Below are positions 41,727 to 50,402 of a stretch of 64,000 nucleotides of DNA, piece by piece. Below the pieces are notes generated by a model that did not search any database, had not been told where the DNA came from, and was given only the letters and a program-made list of their open reading frames with translations. Both the position numbers and the translations under genes were made by a program. Origin of the DNA: DATHTC01 sp035456465 (GTDB taxonomy: Bacteria; Actinomycetota; Thermoleophilia; Gaiellales; Gaiellaceae); the NCBI GenBank assembly GCA_035456465.1, contig DATIDD010000032.1, forward strand, positions 32,382-96,381. Reading direction: 5' to 3'. Numbering within the stretch: position 1 is the first letter of the stretch; every line of letters starts with the position of its first letter.

Positions 41727-43267
41727 AGCAGCTCTCCCACCTCGGCCTCGACGGCGGCCGTCAGTGAGCCGTCGCGGAGGGCCGCCGCGACCCGCTCGAT
41801 GTCGGCGGCGAGCGGCCGGTCGTCGTCGAGCCGCTGCGAGAGCGCCCGCACCGCCTCCCGCGTGGCACGGACGCCGGCGCCCGGCTCGAGCGGCGCGAGG
41901 AACTCCACTCCCTGTGCGCCGGCGAGCAACTCGATCGCGAGCGCGTGCTCGGCGTTCGACAGCACCTGCCACGCCTTCAGCGCGGCCGCGTTCCCCATCG
42001 ACACGTGGTCCTCCTGCCCCGCGCTCGTGGGGATCGAGTCGACGCCCGCCGGGTGGCAGAGGACCTTGTTCTCGCTGACGAGCGACGCGGCGACGTACTG
42101 GGGGATCATGAAACCGGAGTTCAGGCCGCCGTCGGTCGTGAGGAAGGCTGGGAGCCCGTCGGAGAGGTTCGGGTTGACGAGCCGCTCGACCCGCCGCTCG
42201 GAGATGCTCGCGAGCTCCGCGACCGCCATCGCGAGGGCGTCCAGCGCGAACGCCAGCGGTTGTCCGTGGAAGTTCCCGTTGGAGACGAGGATCCCGTCGT
42301 CGACGAGCACGAGCGGGTTGTCGGTCGCCGCGTTCAGCTCGGCGGCCACGGTCGCGCCCGCGTAGTCGAGCAGGTCGCGGACGGCGCCGTGCACCTGCGG
42401 CGCGCAGCGCAGCGAGTAGGCGTCCTGCACCTTGTCGCACCAGCGGTGCGCCTCGATGATCGCCGAGCCCTCGAGGAGGCGCAGGACGTTCGCCGCCGCG
42501 TCGGCCTGGCCCCTCAGCCCGCGGAGCGCCTGGATCTGCGGCAGGAAGCTCGTGCGCGACCCCTGCAGCGCCTCCAGCGACTGCGCGCACGCGAGGTCGG
42601 CGGCCTTCGCGAGCCGGCGCGCGCGCACGATGCCCAGCGCGCCGATGGCCGCCATGAACTGCGTGCCGTTGATGAGCGAGAGGCCTTCCTTGGCCGCGGG
42701 GCGGATCGGCTCGAGGCCGACCCGAGCGAGCGCGTCGCCGCCGTCGAGGAGCTCACCGTCGACCCAGGCGCGTCCCTCGCCGACGAGCGGGAGCGCGAGA
42801 TGGGCGAGCGGCGCGAGGTCGCCGCTGGCGCCCACGGAGCCGCGCGCCGGCACGTACGGCACGACGCCGCGGTTCAGGCACTCGACGAGCAGCTCGACCG
42901 TCGCCTCGCGTGCGCCGGAGCAGCCCTTCGCGAGGGCGTTCGCGCGCAGGAGCATCGCGGCGCGGACGACCTCGGGCGGATAGGGGTCGCCGACCCCGCA
43001 CGCATGGCTCCGGAGTAGCCGGAGCTGCAGCTCCTCGGTGAGCTCCGGCGGGATCGTGCGGGAGACGAAGCGGCCGAAGCCGGTGTTGATCCCGTAGGTG
43101 TGCTCGCTCGTTCCGTGCGCCGCCCGCTCGACGAGCTCGCGCGCCGCTCGGATCTTCGTCCGCGCCGCGTCCGCCAGCCCCACGGGCGCGCGGTCGACAG
43201 CGACGTCCCAGACGTGGTCGGCGACGAGGTCGTCGCCGGTGAGGGCCACCGCCGTCCGCTGCGCCAT
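41723..43267 (-). CDS. hutH: Histidine ammonia-lyase
   Basis: First enzyme of histidine breakdown, producing urocanate and ammonia. The 514-residue protein contains the MIO-forming Ala-Ser-Gly in GSVGASGDLAPLAH, the catalytic Tyr region TYGINTGFG, the FLPQIQALRGL segment and the C-terminal TSAGQEDHVSMGNAA. ATG at 43267 is seven bases after TAGACT. It begins a four-gene operon. Confidence 0.95.
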   Translation of the reverse strand: MAQRTAVALTGDDLVADHVWDVAVDRAPVGLADAARTKIRAARELVERAAHGTSEHTYGINTGFGRFVSRTIPPELTEELQLRLLRSHACGVGDPYPPEVVRAAMLLRANALAKGCSGAREATVELLVECLNRGVVPYVPARGSVGASGDLAPLAHLALPLVGEGRAWVDGELLDGGDALARVGLEPIRPAAKEGLSLINGTQFMAAIGALGIVRARRLAKAADLACAQSLEALQGSRTSFLPQIQALRGLRGQADAAANVLRLLEGSAIIEAHRWCDKVQDAYSLRCAPQVHGAVRDLLDYAGATVAAELNAATDNPLVLVDDGILVSNGNFHGQPLAFALDALAMAVAELASISERRVERLVNPNLSDGLPAFLTTDGGLNSGFMIPQYVAASLVSENKVLCHPAGVDSIPTSAGQEDHVSMGNAAALKAWQVLSNAEHALAIELLAGAQGVEFLAPLEPGAGVRATREAVRALSQRLDDDRPLAADIERVAAALRDGSLTAAVEAEVGELL

Positions 43268-43274
43268 CGCATCG

Positions 43275-43327
43275 AGTCTAGACGCGGCGCGGGGACACGC
43301 CTCCCCTCGTTCCGGCTCGTTCAGACT
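43275..43327. promoter_or_regulatory. Divergent -10 boxes for hutH and the MFS transporter
   Basis: TAGACT (minus, 43275-43280) ends seven bases before the hutH ATG. CAGACT (plus, 43322-43327) ends seven bases before the MFS GTG and is a weaker match. Both predict leaderless mRNAs. No operator-like palindrome is obvious between them. Confidence 0.45.
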
Positions 43328-43334
43328 TGCCGCC

Positions 43335-44630
43335 GTGGCCGATCCCGTCACCGCCGAGCCCGACGAGGCGCGGCTCGCCGAGCCGCTCGAGCCGGGACGC
43401 GCCGTGGGCGCGCTCCGACTGCTCGGCGATCGCGATTTCCGGCGGACGTACCTCGCGATCTCCGCGAGCGAGCTCGGGAACGCGTTCCACTACATCGCGC
43501 TGATGTGGTTCGCGCTGGAGGCGGGCGGGCCGCTGGGGGTGGTCGCCGTCCGCCTCGCCGACAGCGTGCCGGCGCTGCTCTTCGGCTTCCACGGCGGCCT
43601 CGTCGCCGACCGTTTCGACCGGCGGCGGCTGATGATCGCGGCGGACGTCGTCCGCGCCGCCACGCTCGTGCCGGTCGCCGTCGCAGGCCTCTCCGGCGAC
43701 CTGCCGCTGTGGGCGCTCGTCGTCGCGGCGTTCGTGATGGAGACGGCGGCGAACTACTTCGAACCGGCCTACGGCGCGTTCCTGCCGTCGCTCGTCCGGC
43801 GGGAGAACGTCCAGCGCGCGAACGCGCTCGTCCGCGCGACCGACAGCGCCCTCGGCGTCGGCGGCTGGGCCCTCGCAGCGGTGCTCCTCGCGTTCCTGCC
43901 GCTCTCGACGTTCTTCGCGGCGAACGCCGTCTCGTTCGCCGTCTCGGCGCTGCTCCTCGCGGGCGTCGCGTCCCGGTCGCGGACCGCCGCGGCGCACGAG
44001 GCACGTCCGCGGATCCGCGAGGGCTTCGCCGCGCTGCGGCCGTTGCCGATGCTGGCGGCCGCGGTAGCGGCGATCGGCCTCGCCGTGACGGTGACGGCGG
44101 GAACCTGGATCGCCGGCGTGCCGCAGCTCGTCTCGAAGTCGCTCGGCGAGGGGGCCGGCGGCTTCTCGCTCGTGATGGTGGGCTACGCGCTCGGCGCGAT
44201 CGCCGGGGGAGCCGTGCTGGCGCGGCGGCAGGTGCGACGGAAGGCGCTCGGCAGCCTGCTCGCGTGGTGCCTCTACCTGCCGGCCTATGCGTTGCTGGCG
44301 CTCGCGGGGTCGCTGCCGGTCGCGGCGGCCGGGGCGTTCTTCGCGGGCATCGGCCAGAGCTCCGCCGTCGTGCTCGCGTACTCGGCCGCGCAGGAAGACG
44401 TGCCCGACGAGGTGCTCGGGCGGGTGACGGGCCTCATCTCGCTCTTCCACCGCGGAGCACATGCGACGGGCCTCGTGCTCGTCGCGCCGCTCTTCGCGGT
44501 GTTCGACGCGCAGGCGGTGTTCGCGGCCGCCGCGTGCGTCGTCCCGCTGATCGGGCTCGGGGCGGCAACCGCCGCCGCGCGCCGCACGCCGGCGCCGGCC
44601 CGGGCCCCGTCTCTCGCACGCGACCGCTAG
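43335..44630 (+). CDS. MFS-type transporter
   Basis: A 431-residue major facilitator superfamily protein with about 11-12 predicted helices, beginning near LRLLGDRDFRRTYLAISASELG and including the MFS A-type loop GGLVADRFDRRRLMIAADVVRA between helices 2 and 3. It resembles the MFS_3/enterobactin-exporter (EntS-like) branch, commonly exporters. Divergent position to hutH could suggest a histidine-related substrate, but the subfamily does not support amino acid uptake strongly. Its TAG overlaps the stop of the convergent methyltransferase gene. Confidence 0.85.
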   Translation: MADPVTAEPDEARLAEPLEPGRAVGALRLLGDRDFRRTYLAISASELGNAFHYIALMWFALEAGGPLGVVAVRLADSVPALLFGFHGGLVADRFDRRRLMIAADVVRAATLVPVAVAGLSGDLPLWALVVAAFVMETAANYFEPAYGAFLPSLVRRENVQRANALVRATDSALGVGGWALAAVLLAFLPLSTFFAANAVSFAVSALLLAGVASRSRTAAAHEARPRIREGFAALRPLPMLAAAVAAIGLAVTVTAGTWIAGVPQLVSKSLGEGAGGFSLVMVGYALGAIAGGAVLARRQVRRKALGSLLAWCLYLPAYALLALAGSLPVAAAGAFFAGIGQSSAVVLAYSAAQEDVPDEVLGRVTGLISLFHRGAHATGLVLVAPLFAVFDAQAVFAAAACVVPLIGLGAATAAARRTPAPARAPSLARDR

Positions 44631-45235
44631 GCAGTCCGTGCGACCCGGACGAGCGCGTCCAGGGCGACACGGTCGCCCTCCGGGGTGGCGACAGGCCGTC
44701 GCACGAGCTCCGCGCGCTCGACCGCCAGCCCCTCGACGCCGTCGAGGTCGGACACCACGTCCTCGGGCGTGTACAGCACGTCCGGGTCACGCGGGCCGCC
44801 GTAGCCGTCCTCCAGGTTCCGTCGGTCGTGACCCACGAGCAGGAACGTCCCGCCCCGTGCGACCGCGGCGACGGCGCGGCGCACGATCGGGCCGCGCTCC
44901 GCCGAGGGCAGCTGGAGGTAGAGCAGGACGACGAGCTCGAACGCACGCGGCTCGGGACGGAAGTCGACGAGGTCGGCGACGATCCACTCGACGTCCAGGC
45001 CGCGCGAGCCGGCGAGCGCGCGCGCCTTCGCCACCGCCACGTCGGAGAAGTCGACGCCGCTCACGCGCCAGCCGCGCTCGGCCAGCCAGACGGCGTTCCG
45101 GCCCTCGCCGCAGGCGAGATCGAGCGCCCGGCCCGGCGTCAGCCCCTCGACCTCGGCGACGAGGAAGCGGTTCGGCTCGGCCGTCCACACGAGCTCGGAG
45201 CCTTCGTAGCGGCGGTTCCAGTCCTCGCGGTCCAC
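44627..45235 (-). CDS. Class I SAM-dependent methyltransferase
   Basis: A 202-residue Rossmann-fold methyltransferase with the SAM-binding motif ALDLACGEGRNAVWLAERG (near 37) and VDFSD (post-motif), then EWIVADLVDF. Its small size and the N-terminal W(N)RRYEGSELVWTAEPNRFL resemble tellurite-resistance TehB/thiopurine methyltransferase-like proteins. Substrate unknown. It lies in an operon with ftcD, five bases upstream. Confidence 0.8.
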   Translation of the reverse strand: MDREDWNRRYEGSELVWTAEPNRFLVAEVEGLTPGRALDLACGEGRNAVWLAERGWRVSGVDFSDVAVAKARALAGSRGLDVEWIVADLVDFRPEPRAFELVVLLYLQLPSAERGPIVRRAVAAVARGGTFLLVGHDRRNLEDGYGGPRDPDVLYTPEDVVSDLDGVEGLAVERAELVRRPVATPEGDRVALDALVRVARTA

Positions 45236-45240
45236 TCGCC

Positions 45241-46119
45241 CTACCGGTCGAGGAGCCGCAGCTCGAGGACGCGGGAGACGTCGAACCCGTCCAGCCGGAG
45301 GATCGCGCCGGCCGCCTGCGCCGCGGCGCCGGCCGGCATCAGCCCGACCAGCTCGCAGCCGAGCACCTCGGCGCCCTGCGCCGCCGCCTCGGTCTCGACG
45401 CGCGCGACGATCTCGTGCAGCCGCGCCGCCTCCCAGTCCTCGACGTTCATGCTCACCTGTGCGTGCCCCGCGGCGGGGAGGTCGAGACCGAGCGCCCGCA
45501 CCCCAGGGAAGCCGCCACCGCTCTCCCGGATGGACGCCGCGATCGCGCGGGCCGCCTCGACGGGCCCGCGGAGGTCGACGTTGAACGCGATCAGGGGCCG
45601 CCGCGCGCCCACGAGCACGGCACCCGCGGCGGGATCGAGCCAGGGCGGCCCGTACGCCGGCGCGACCTCGCCGGCCTCGAGGCGCCGCTGCAGCTCCTCG
45701 GTTCCGCCGCGCCGGAAGAAGGCGGGGCCGCGGCCCTCGCCGACCTCGCCGTACAGGAAGGTCGTCAGCCCGAGCTCCGCGGTGATCCGCTTGGCGAGGA
45801 GGCGCGCGGCCCGCTTCGCGCGCGGCATGTCCTCCGGCCGGAGCGGAACGACCGGCACCACGTCGGCGGCGCCGATCCGCGGGTGCACGCCGTCGTGGCG
45901 GCGGAGGTCGATCCGCTCCTTCGCGACGCGGACGCCGCCGACGAGCGCGTCCTGCAGCTCGGACTCGGTGCCGACGAGGGTGAACACCGAGCGGTGATGA
46001 TCGGGATCGGCGTGGACGTCGAGCAGCGTCGCGTGAGCGGCCAGCGCCCCGCCGATCGCGTCGATCGTCGCCCGGTCCCGCCCCTCCGAGAAGTTCGGCA
46101 CGGACTCGAGCGGCAGCAC
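45241..46119 (-). CDS. ftcD: Glutamate formimidoyltransferase
   Basis: Transfers the formimino group of N-formiminoglutamate to tetrahydrofolate, giving glutamate, and so completes histidine catabolism without HutG or HutF. The 292-residue protein matches the formiminotransferase domain only (no cyclodeaminase): VPNFSEGRD at the start, DADPDHHRSVFT-like VHADPDHHRSVFT, the catalytic His in RRHDGVHPRIGAADV and FLYGEVGEG. GTG at 46119 is six bases after the -10 TAGAGT. It lies 2.8 kb from hutH, outside the hut operon. Confidence 0.92.
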   Translation of the reverse strand: MLPLESVPNFSEGRDRATIDAIGGALAAHATLLDVHADPDHHRSVFTLVGTESELQDALVGGVRVAKERIDLRRHDGVHPRIGAADVVPVVPLRPEDMPRAKRAARLLAKRITAELGLTTFLYGEVGEGRGPAFFRRGGTEELQRRLEAGEVAPAYGPPWLDPAAGAVLVGARRPLIAFNVDLRGPVEAARAIAASIRESGGGFPGVRALGLDLPAAGHAQVSMNVEDWEAARLHEIVARVETEAAAQGAEVLGCELVGLMPAGAAAQAAGAILRLDGFDVSRVLELRLLDR

Positions 46120-46124
46120 GGGCC

Positions 46125-46131
46125 TACTCTA
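46125..46131. promoter_or_regulatory. Overlapping divergent -10 boxes for ftcD and the uracil-DNA glycosylase
   Basis: The seven bases TACTCTA read TACTCT on plus and TAGAGT on minus. The minus box ends six bases before the ftcD GTG; the plus box is 12 bases before the glycosylase GTG. The two polymerases could not bind at once. Confidence 0.4.
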
Positions 46132-46142
46132 CGGCGCGGCAC

Positions 46143-46754
46143 GTGACCGTCCGCCGCAGCTCCTACCGCTCCCTCGCGTCGCTCCAGCGGGACAACGCCC
46201 GCTGCCGCGCGTGCGTGGAGGCCGGCTACCCGCTCGACTCGCTCCCCGTCTTCGAGGGCCATGCCGGCCAGCGCGCCTACATCCTCGGCCAGGCGCCGGG
46301 AGTCGTCGAGGGGCTGGAGCGACGCCCGTGGCGCGGGCGCGCCGGCCGGACCCTGCGCCGCTGGCTCGAGCTCGACGAGGACGCGTTCTACGAGACGTTC
46401 TACTGCGCGTCGGTGACGCGCTGCGATCCCGGCCGCGGTGCCTCCGGCCGAGGCGACCGCACGCCCTCCCGGCACGAGCAGGACCTGTGCGCGTTCTGGC
46501 ACGAGTGGGAGCTGCGGCTGCTGCGGCCGCGGCTCGTGCTCGTCGTCGGGGGCCTCGCCCTGCGCCGCTTCCTGGGCGAGCCGTCGCTCACCGCGTGCGT
46601 GGGCAGCCGGTTCGAGGCCGGCGGGGCGGTCGCCGTCCCCCTCCCCCACCCGAGCGGCGCGAGCGGCTGGCTGAACGACCCGGCGAACCGGGCGCGCCTC
46701 GACCACGCGCTCGCCCTCGTGCGGGCGGAGCTGGCTCTCCTCGGCGCCCTCTAG
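46143..46754 (+). CDS. Uracil-DNA glycosylase superfamily protein
   Basis: A 203-residue protein with the family's two active-site motifs: ILGQAPG (47-53, in place of the GEAPG of family 4) and PLPHPSG (about 163-169). Cys residues in CRAC (near 21-24) and in YCASVTRC could ligate the iron-sulfur cluster seen in families 4 and 5. Removes uracil and possibly other deaminated bases from DNA. GTG at 46143 is the assigned start. Divergent from ftcD. Confidence 0.82.
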   Translation: MTVRRSSYRSLASLQRDNARCRACVEAGYPLDSLPVFEGHAGQRAYILGQAPGVVEGLERRPWRGRAGRTLRRWLELDEDAFYETFYCASVTRCDPGRGASGRGDRTPSRHEQDLCAFWHEWELRLLRPRLVLVVGGLALRRFLGEPSLTACVGSRFEAGGAVAVPLPHPSGASGWLNDPANRARLDHALALVRAELALLGAL

Positions 46755-46772
46755 GGCCCGGAATCGCCCCGC

Positions 46773-46778
46773 TACGCT
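46773..46778 (+). promoter_or_regulatory. -10 box (TACGCT) for the ABC exporter operon
   Basis: TACGCT within GCTACGCTGG, 10 bases before the GTG of the first ABC gene. The same GCTACxCTGG context occurs before both tRNA genes. Confidence 0.45.
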
Positions 46779-46788
46779 GGACGTTGCC

Positions 46789-48582
46789 GTGTCTGTGACG
46801 CCCTCGGTCCCCTACCGGAAGACCTTCTTCCGGCTCGTCGGGTTCCTCCGTCCGTACCGCTGGTCGATGGCGGTGTCGACCGTGCTCGCGGTGCTCTCGC
46901 AGCTCGCCGCGATCGCGCTCGTGCTCGTCACCGGCGACGTCGTCGACGAGGCGGTGAAGCCGCAGGACGAGCGGATGCTCTGGCTGTTCGTCTGGCTGAT
47001 CGTCGGGATCGGGCTCGTGAAGGCGCTGCTCATGGTCGGCCGGCGCTTCATCTCCGGCCGGCAGGCGCTCGGCGTCGAGTACGACCTGCGGAACGGCCTG
47101 TACGCGCACCTGCTGCGCCTGTCGTTCGGCTTCTACGATCGGCACCAGACGGGCCAGCTGATGTCGCGCGCGACGATCGACCTGCAGACCGTCCGGTTCT
47201 TCCTGGGCTATGGGCTGATCTTCTTCTTCCAGCACGTGCTCACGATCGTCGGCGTCACCGCGGTGATGCTGTGGCTCGAGTGGCGCCTCGCGCTCGTGGC
47301 GCTGGCGGTGACCCCGCTGATCGTCGTCCTCGCCTACCGGTACAGCCGCGTCTCGCACCCGGTGCTGCGTGACGTGCAGCAGAAGCTCGCCGACGTGACG
47401 ACGGTCGCGGAGGAGGCGATCGTCGGCGTCCACGTGGTCAAGGCGTTCGCCCAGGAGGAGCGCCAGCAGGAGCTGTTCGAGCAGCGGTCCGAGGCCGTGT
47501 TCCGCCAGAGCCTCCGCGCCAACCTGCAGCGTGCCCGCTACGTGCCGGTGCTCGCGTTCGTGCCGCTGCTCGCGCAGGCCGCGGTGCTGCTCGTCGGCGG
47601 GTCGATGGTCTCGAACGGGTCGCTCTCGCTCGGGACGTTCGTCGAGTTCAACCTGTTCGTGGTGATGTTGATCATGCCGCTGCGGATGCTCGGCATGTGG
47701 ATCGGGCAGGCGCAGCGCGCGACGGCGTCGGGCGAGCGCATCTTCGAGATCCTCGACGAGCCGGAGGAGATCGCCGACCGGCCGGACGCGATCGAGCTCC
47801 CGCCCGGCGACGGGCTCGTGCGGTTCGAGGGGGTCGCCTTCGAGTACGCGCCGGGGCGCCCCGTGCTCGACGGGATCGAGCTCGAGCTCGAGCCCGGGCG
47901 CACGGTCGCGTTGATCGGGCACACCGGCTCCGGCAAGACGACGCTCGCCTCGCTGGTGCCGCGCTTCTACGAGGCGACCGAGGGCCGCGTCACGGTCGAC
48001 GGCGCCGACGTCCGCGGGCTGAAGCGGACGGCGCTTCGCCGCGCGATCGGGATCGTGGCGCAGGATCCGTTCCTCTTCTCGGCGACCGTGCGCGAGAACA
48101 TCGCCTTCGGGCGCGCCGACGCGACCGACGAGGAGGTCCGGCAGGCGGCGACGCTCGCGCAGGCGGACGACTTCATCCGGCGGCTCCCGGACGGCTACGA
48201 CACCGTCGTCGGCGAGCGCGGGATCACGCTCTCGGGCGGGCAGCGGCAGCGGATCGCGATCGCGCGCGCGCTGATCATGGAGCCCCGCATCCTGATCTTC
48301 GACGACGCCACGGCCTCCGTCGACGCGACCACCGAGGCGCGCATCCGGCTCGGCCTGCGCGAGGCGATGCGCGGCCGGACGACGCTGATCATCGCGCACC
48401 GCCTGTCGACGATCGCGCTCGCCGACGAGCTCGTGGTGCTCGACGGCGGCCGCATCGCCGCGCGCGGCACGCACGAGGAGCTGATCAGGACGAGCACGGT
48501 CTACCGCGAGATCTACGAGCACGGGCTGCTCGAGCGCGAGTTCGCCGAGCGGGTCGAGGCACGTGCGGAGGTCTCGGCGTGA
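46789..48582 (+). CDS. ABC exporter half-transporter, subunit A (degenerate Walker B)
   Basis: A 597-residue half-transporter: six membrane helices (about 20-320) and a nucleotide-binding domain (about 340-590). Walker A is GHTGSGKT (near 377), the signature LSGGQRQ (near 480) is canonical, and Walker B reads LIFDDATASVD, with Asp replacing the catalytic Glu. This is typical of one partner in heterodimeric exporters such as TM287/288. The partner gene overlaps by 4 bases (GTGA). Substrate unknown; drugs, lipids or peptides are all possible. Confidence 0.92.
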   Translation: MSVTPSVPYRKTFFRLVGFLRPYRWSMAVSTVLAVLSQLAAIALVLVTGDVVDEAVKPQDERMLWLFVWLIVGIGLVKALLMVGRRFISGRQALGVEYDLRNGLYAHLLRLSFGFYDRHQTGQLMSRATIDLQTVRFFLGYGLIFFFQHVLTIVGVTAVMLWLEWRLALVALAVTPLIVVLAYRYSRVSHPVLRDVQQKLADVTTVAEEAIVGVHVVKAFAQEERQQELFEQRSEAVFRQSLRANLQRARYVPVLAFVPLLAQAAVLLVGGSMVSNGSLSLGTFVEFNLFVVMLIMPLRMLGMWIGQAQRATASGERIFEILDEPEEIADRPDAIELPPGDGLVRFEGVAFEYAPGRPVLDGIELELEPGRTVALIGHTGSGKTTLASLVPRFYEATEGRVTVDGADVRGLKRTALRRAIGIVAQDPFLFSATVRENIAFGRADATDEEVRQAATLAQADDFIRRLPDGYDTVVGERGITLSGGQRQRIAIARALIMEPRILIFDDATASVDATTEARIRLGLREAMRGRTTLIIAHRLSTIALADELVVLDGGRIAARGTHEELIRTSTVYREIYEHGLLEREFAERVEARAEVSA

Positions 48583-50381
48583 GGGTCTGGCAGCCCGGCA
48601 GCCACCTGACGATGCAGCGCGGCGCCGAGGTGACCGACTGGTCGTGGCGCCGCACCGCTCGGCGCGTGTCGACGCTCGCCCGCCTGGCCGCACCGTACAA
48701 GCGGCAGACGACGCTCGCCGTCGTCTCCCTGCTCGCGGCCACGCTCGCCTCGCTCGCACCGCCCTACCTCGCCAAGCTCGCGCTCGACGGCGTCGAGAAG
48801 GGACGCAGCTTCGGCCACATCGCCCTGATCGTCGGCGTGTTCCTCGTCTCCGGGGTCGCGGCGCTCGCCGCCACCTCCGCGCAGACCTACTACACCGGCT
48901 GGACGGGAGAGCGGATCCTCGCCGACCTCCGCAACCGCCTGTTCCGCCACCTCCAGCGGCTGTCGCTCGGCTACTTCGAGCGCAACCGCGCCGGCGTGAT
49001 CATCAGCCGGATCACGAACGACGTCGAGGCGCTCGACCAGCTCGTCACCGACGGCGTCACCACGCTCGTCCAGAACACCCTGATCCTCGTCGGGTCGGCG
49101 ATCATCCTCTTCTTCCTCGACTGGCGGCTGGCGCTCGCGACCCTGACCGTGCTGCCGCTGATGGCGCTCGCGACGGCGCTGTTCCGCATCTACTCGGCGC
49201 GCGCCTACCGCGCCGTCCGCGAGCGCCTCGGGCTCGTGACCGCGACGCTCGCCGAGGACATCTCCGGCATGCGCGTCGTTCAATCCTTCAGCCGCGAGCG
49301 CGCCAACCTCTCGCGGTTCCGGGAGGTCAACGCCCACTACCGGCAGGCGAACCACCAGACCGTCGTCACGAACGGGCTCTACTTCCCGTTCGTCGACTTC
49401 CTCTCGACGGCGGCGATCGCGATCGTGCTCGGCTACGGCGGCTACCGCTACTTCGACGGCTCGATCACGATCGGGACGCTGCTCGCGTTCATGCTCTACC
49501 TGTCGAACTTCTTCGACCCGGTCCAGCAGCTCTCGCAGCTCTACAACACGTTCCTCTCCGCCGTCGCCGCGCTGGACAAGATCATGGACGTGCTCGACGA
49601 GGAGCCCGAGGTCGTCGACGCGCCCGCCGCCCGCCCGCTCGCCGTCATCGAGGGCCGGGTGCGGTTCGAGGACGTCCGCTTCCGCTACCGCACCGGGCCG
49701 GAGGTCCTCCACGGGATCGACCTCGACATCCCAGCGGGGACGACCGTCGCGCTCGTCGGCCACACGGGCGCCGGGAAGTCCACGATCGCCAAGCTCCTCG
49801 CGCGCTTCTACGACCCGCAGGAGGGGCGGATCACGATCGACGGCACCGACCTGCGCGAGGTGACGCAGGAGTCGCTGCGCCGCCAGCTCGGCGTCGTCCC
49901 GCAGGAGGGGTTCCTGTTCGCCGGCACCGTGCACGAGAACATCGCGTTCGCCCGCCCTGACGCCTCGCCGGACGAGATCGCGCGCGCGGCGCAGGCCGTC
50001 GGCGCACACGAGTTCGTGCTGCGCCTGGAGCACGGCTACGAGACCGAGCTCGGCGAGCGCGGCACGCGGCTCTCGCTCGGCCAGCGCCAGCTGATCGCGT
50101 TCGCCCGCGCGCTGCTCGCGGATCCACGGATCCTCATCCTCGACGAGGCCACGTCGTCCGTCGACATCGGCACCGAGCGGCGGATCGAGCACGCGCTGCG
50201 CACGCTGCTCGAGGGCCGGACCGCGTTCGTGATCGCGCACCGGCTCTCGACGATCCGCGACGCCGACCTGATCGTCGTCCTCGAGCACGGGAAGGTCGTG
50301 GAGCAGGGCACGCACGCCGAGCTGATGGCCGCGCGCGGCCTCTACACGCAGCTGTACGGCGACTGGGCCGACGTCGCGTAG
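48579..50381 (+). CDS. ABC exporter half-transporter, subunit B (degenerate signature)
   Basis: A 600-residue half-transporter, membrane domain about 35-340 and nucleotide-binding domain about 360-595. Walker A is GHTGAGKS (near 393) and Walker B is LILDEATSSVD with the catalytic Glu, but the signature is LSLGQ instead of LSGGQ (near 497). Combined with subunit A's altered Walker B, the pair has one active and one degenerate ATP site, as expected for a heterodimer. The N-terminus begins VRVWQPGSHLTMQRGAEVTDW before the first helix. Confidence 0.92.
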   Translation: MRVWQPGSHLTMQRGAEVTDWSWRRTARRVSTLARLAAPYKRQTTLAVVSLLAATLASLAPPYLAKLALDGVEKGRSFGHIALIVGVFLVSGVAALAATSAQTYYTGWTGERILADLRNRLFRHLQRLSLGYFERNRAGVIISRITNDVEALDQLVTDGVTTLVQNTLILVGSAIILFFLDWRLALATLTVLPLMALATALFRIYSARAYRAVRERLGLVTATLAEDISGMRVVQSFSRERANLSRFREVNAHYRQANHQTVVTNGLYFPFVDFLSTAAIAIVLGYGGYRYFDGSITIGTLLAFMLYLSNFFDPVQQLSQLYNTFLSAVAALDKIMDVLDEEPEVVDAPAARPLAVIEGRVRFEDVRFRYRTGPEVLHGIDLDIPAGTTVALVGHTGAGKSTIAKLLARFYDPQEGRITIDGTDLREVTQESLRRQLGVVPQEGFLFAGTVHENIAFARPDASPDEIARAAQAVGAHEFVLRLEHGYETELGERGTRLSLGQRQLIAFARALLADPRILILDEATSSVDIGTERRIEHALRTLLEGRTAFVIAHRLSTIRDADLIVVLEHGKVVEQGTHAELMAARGLYTQLYGDWADVA

Positions 50382-50402
50382 AAACCCGGTAAGGTCGCGC
50401 CC

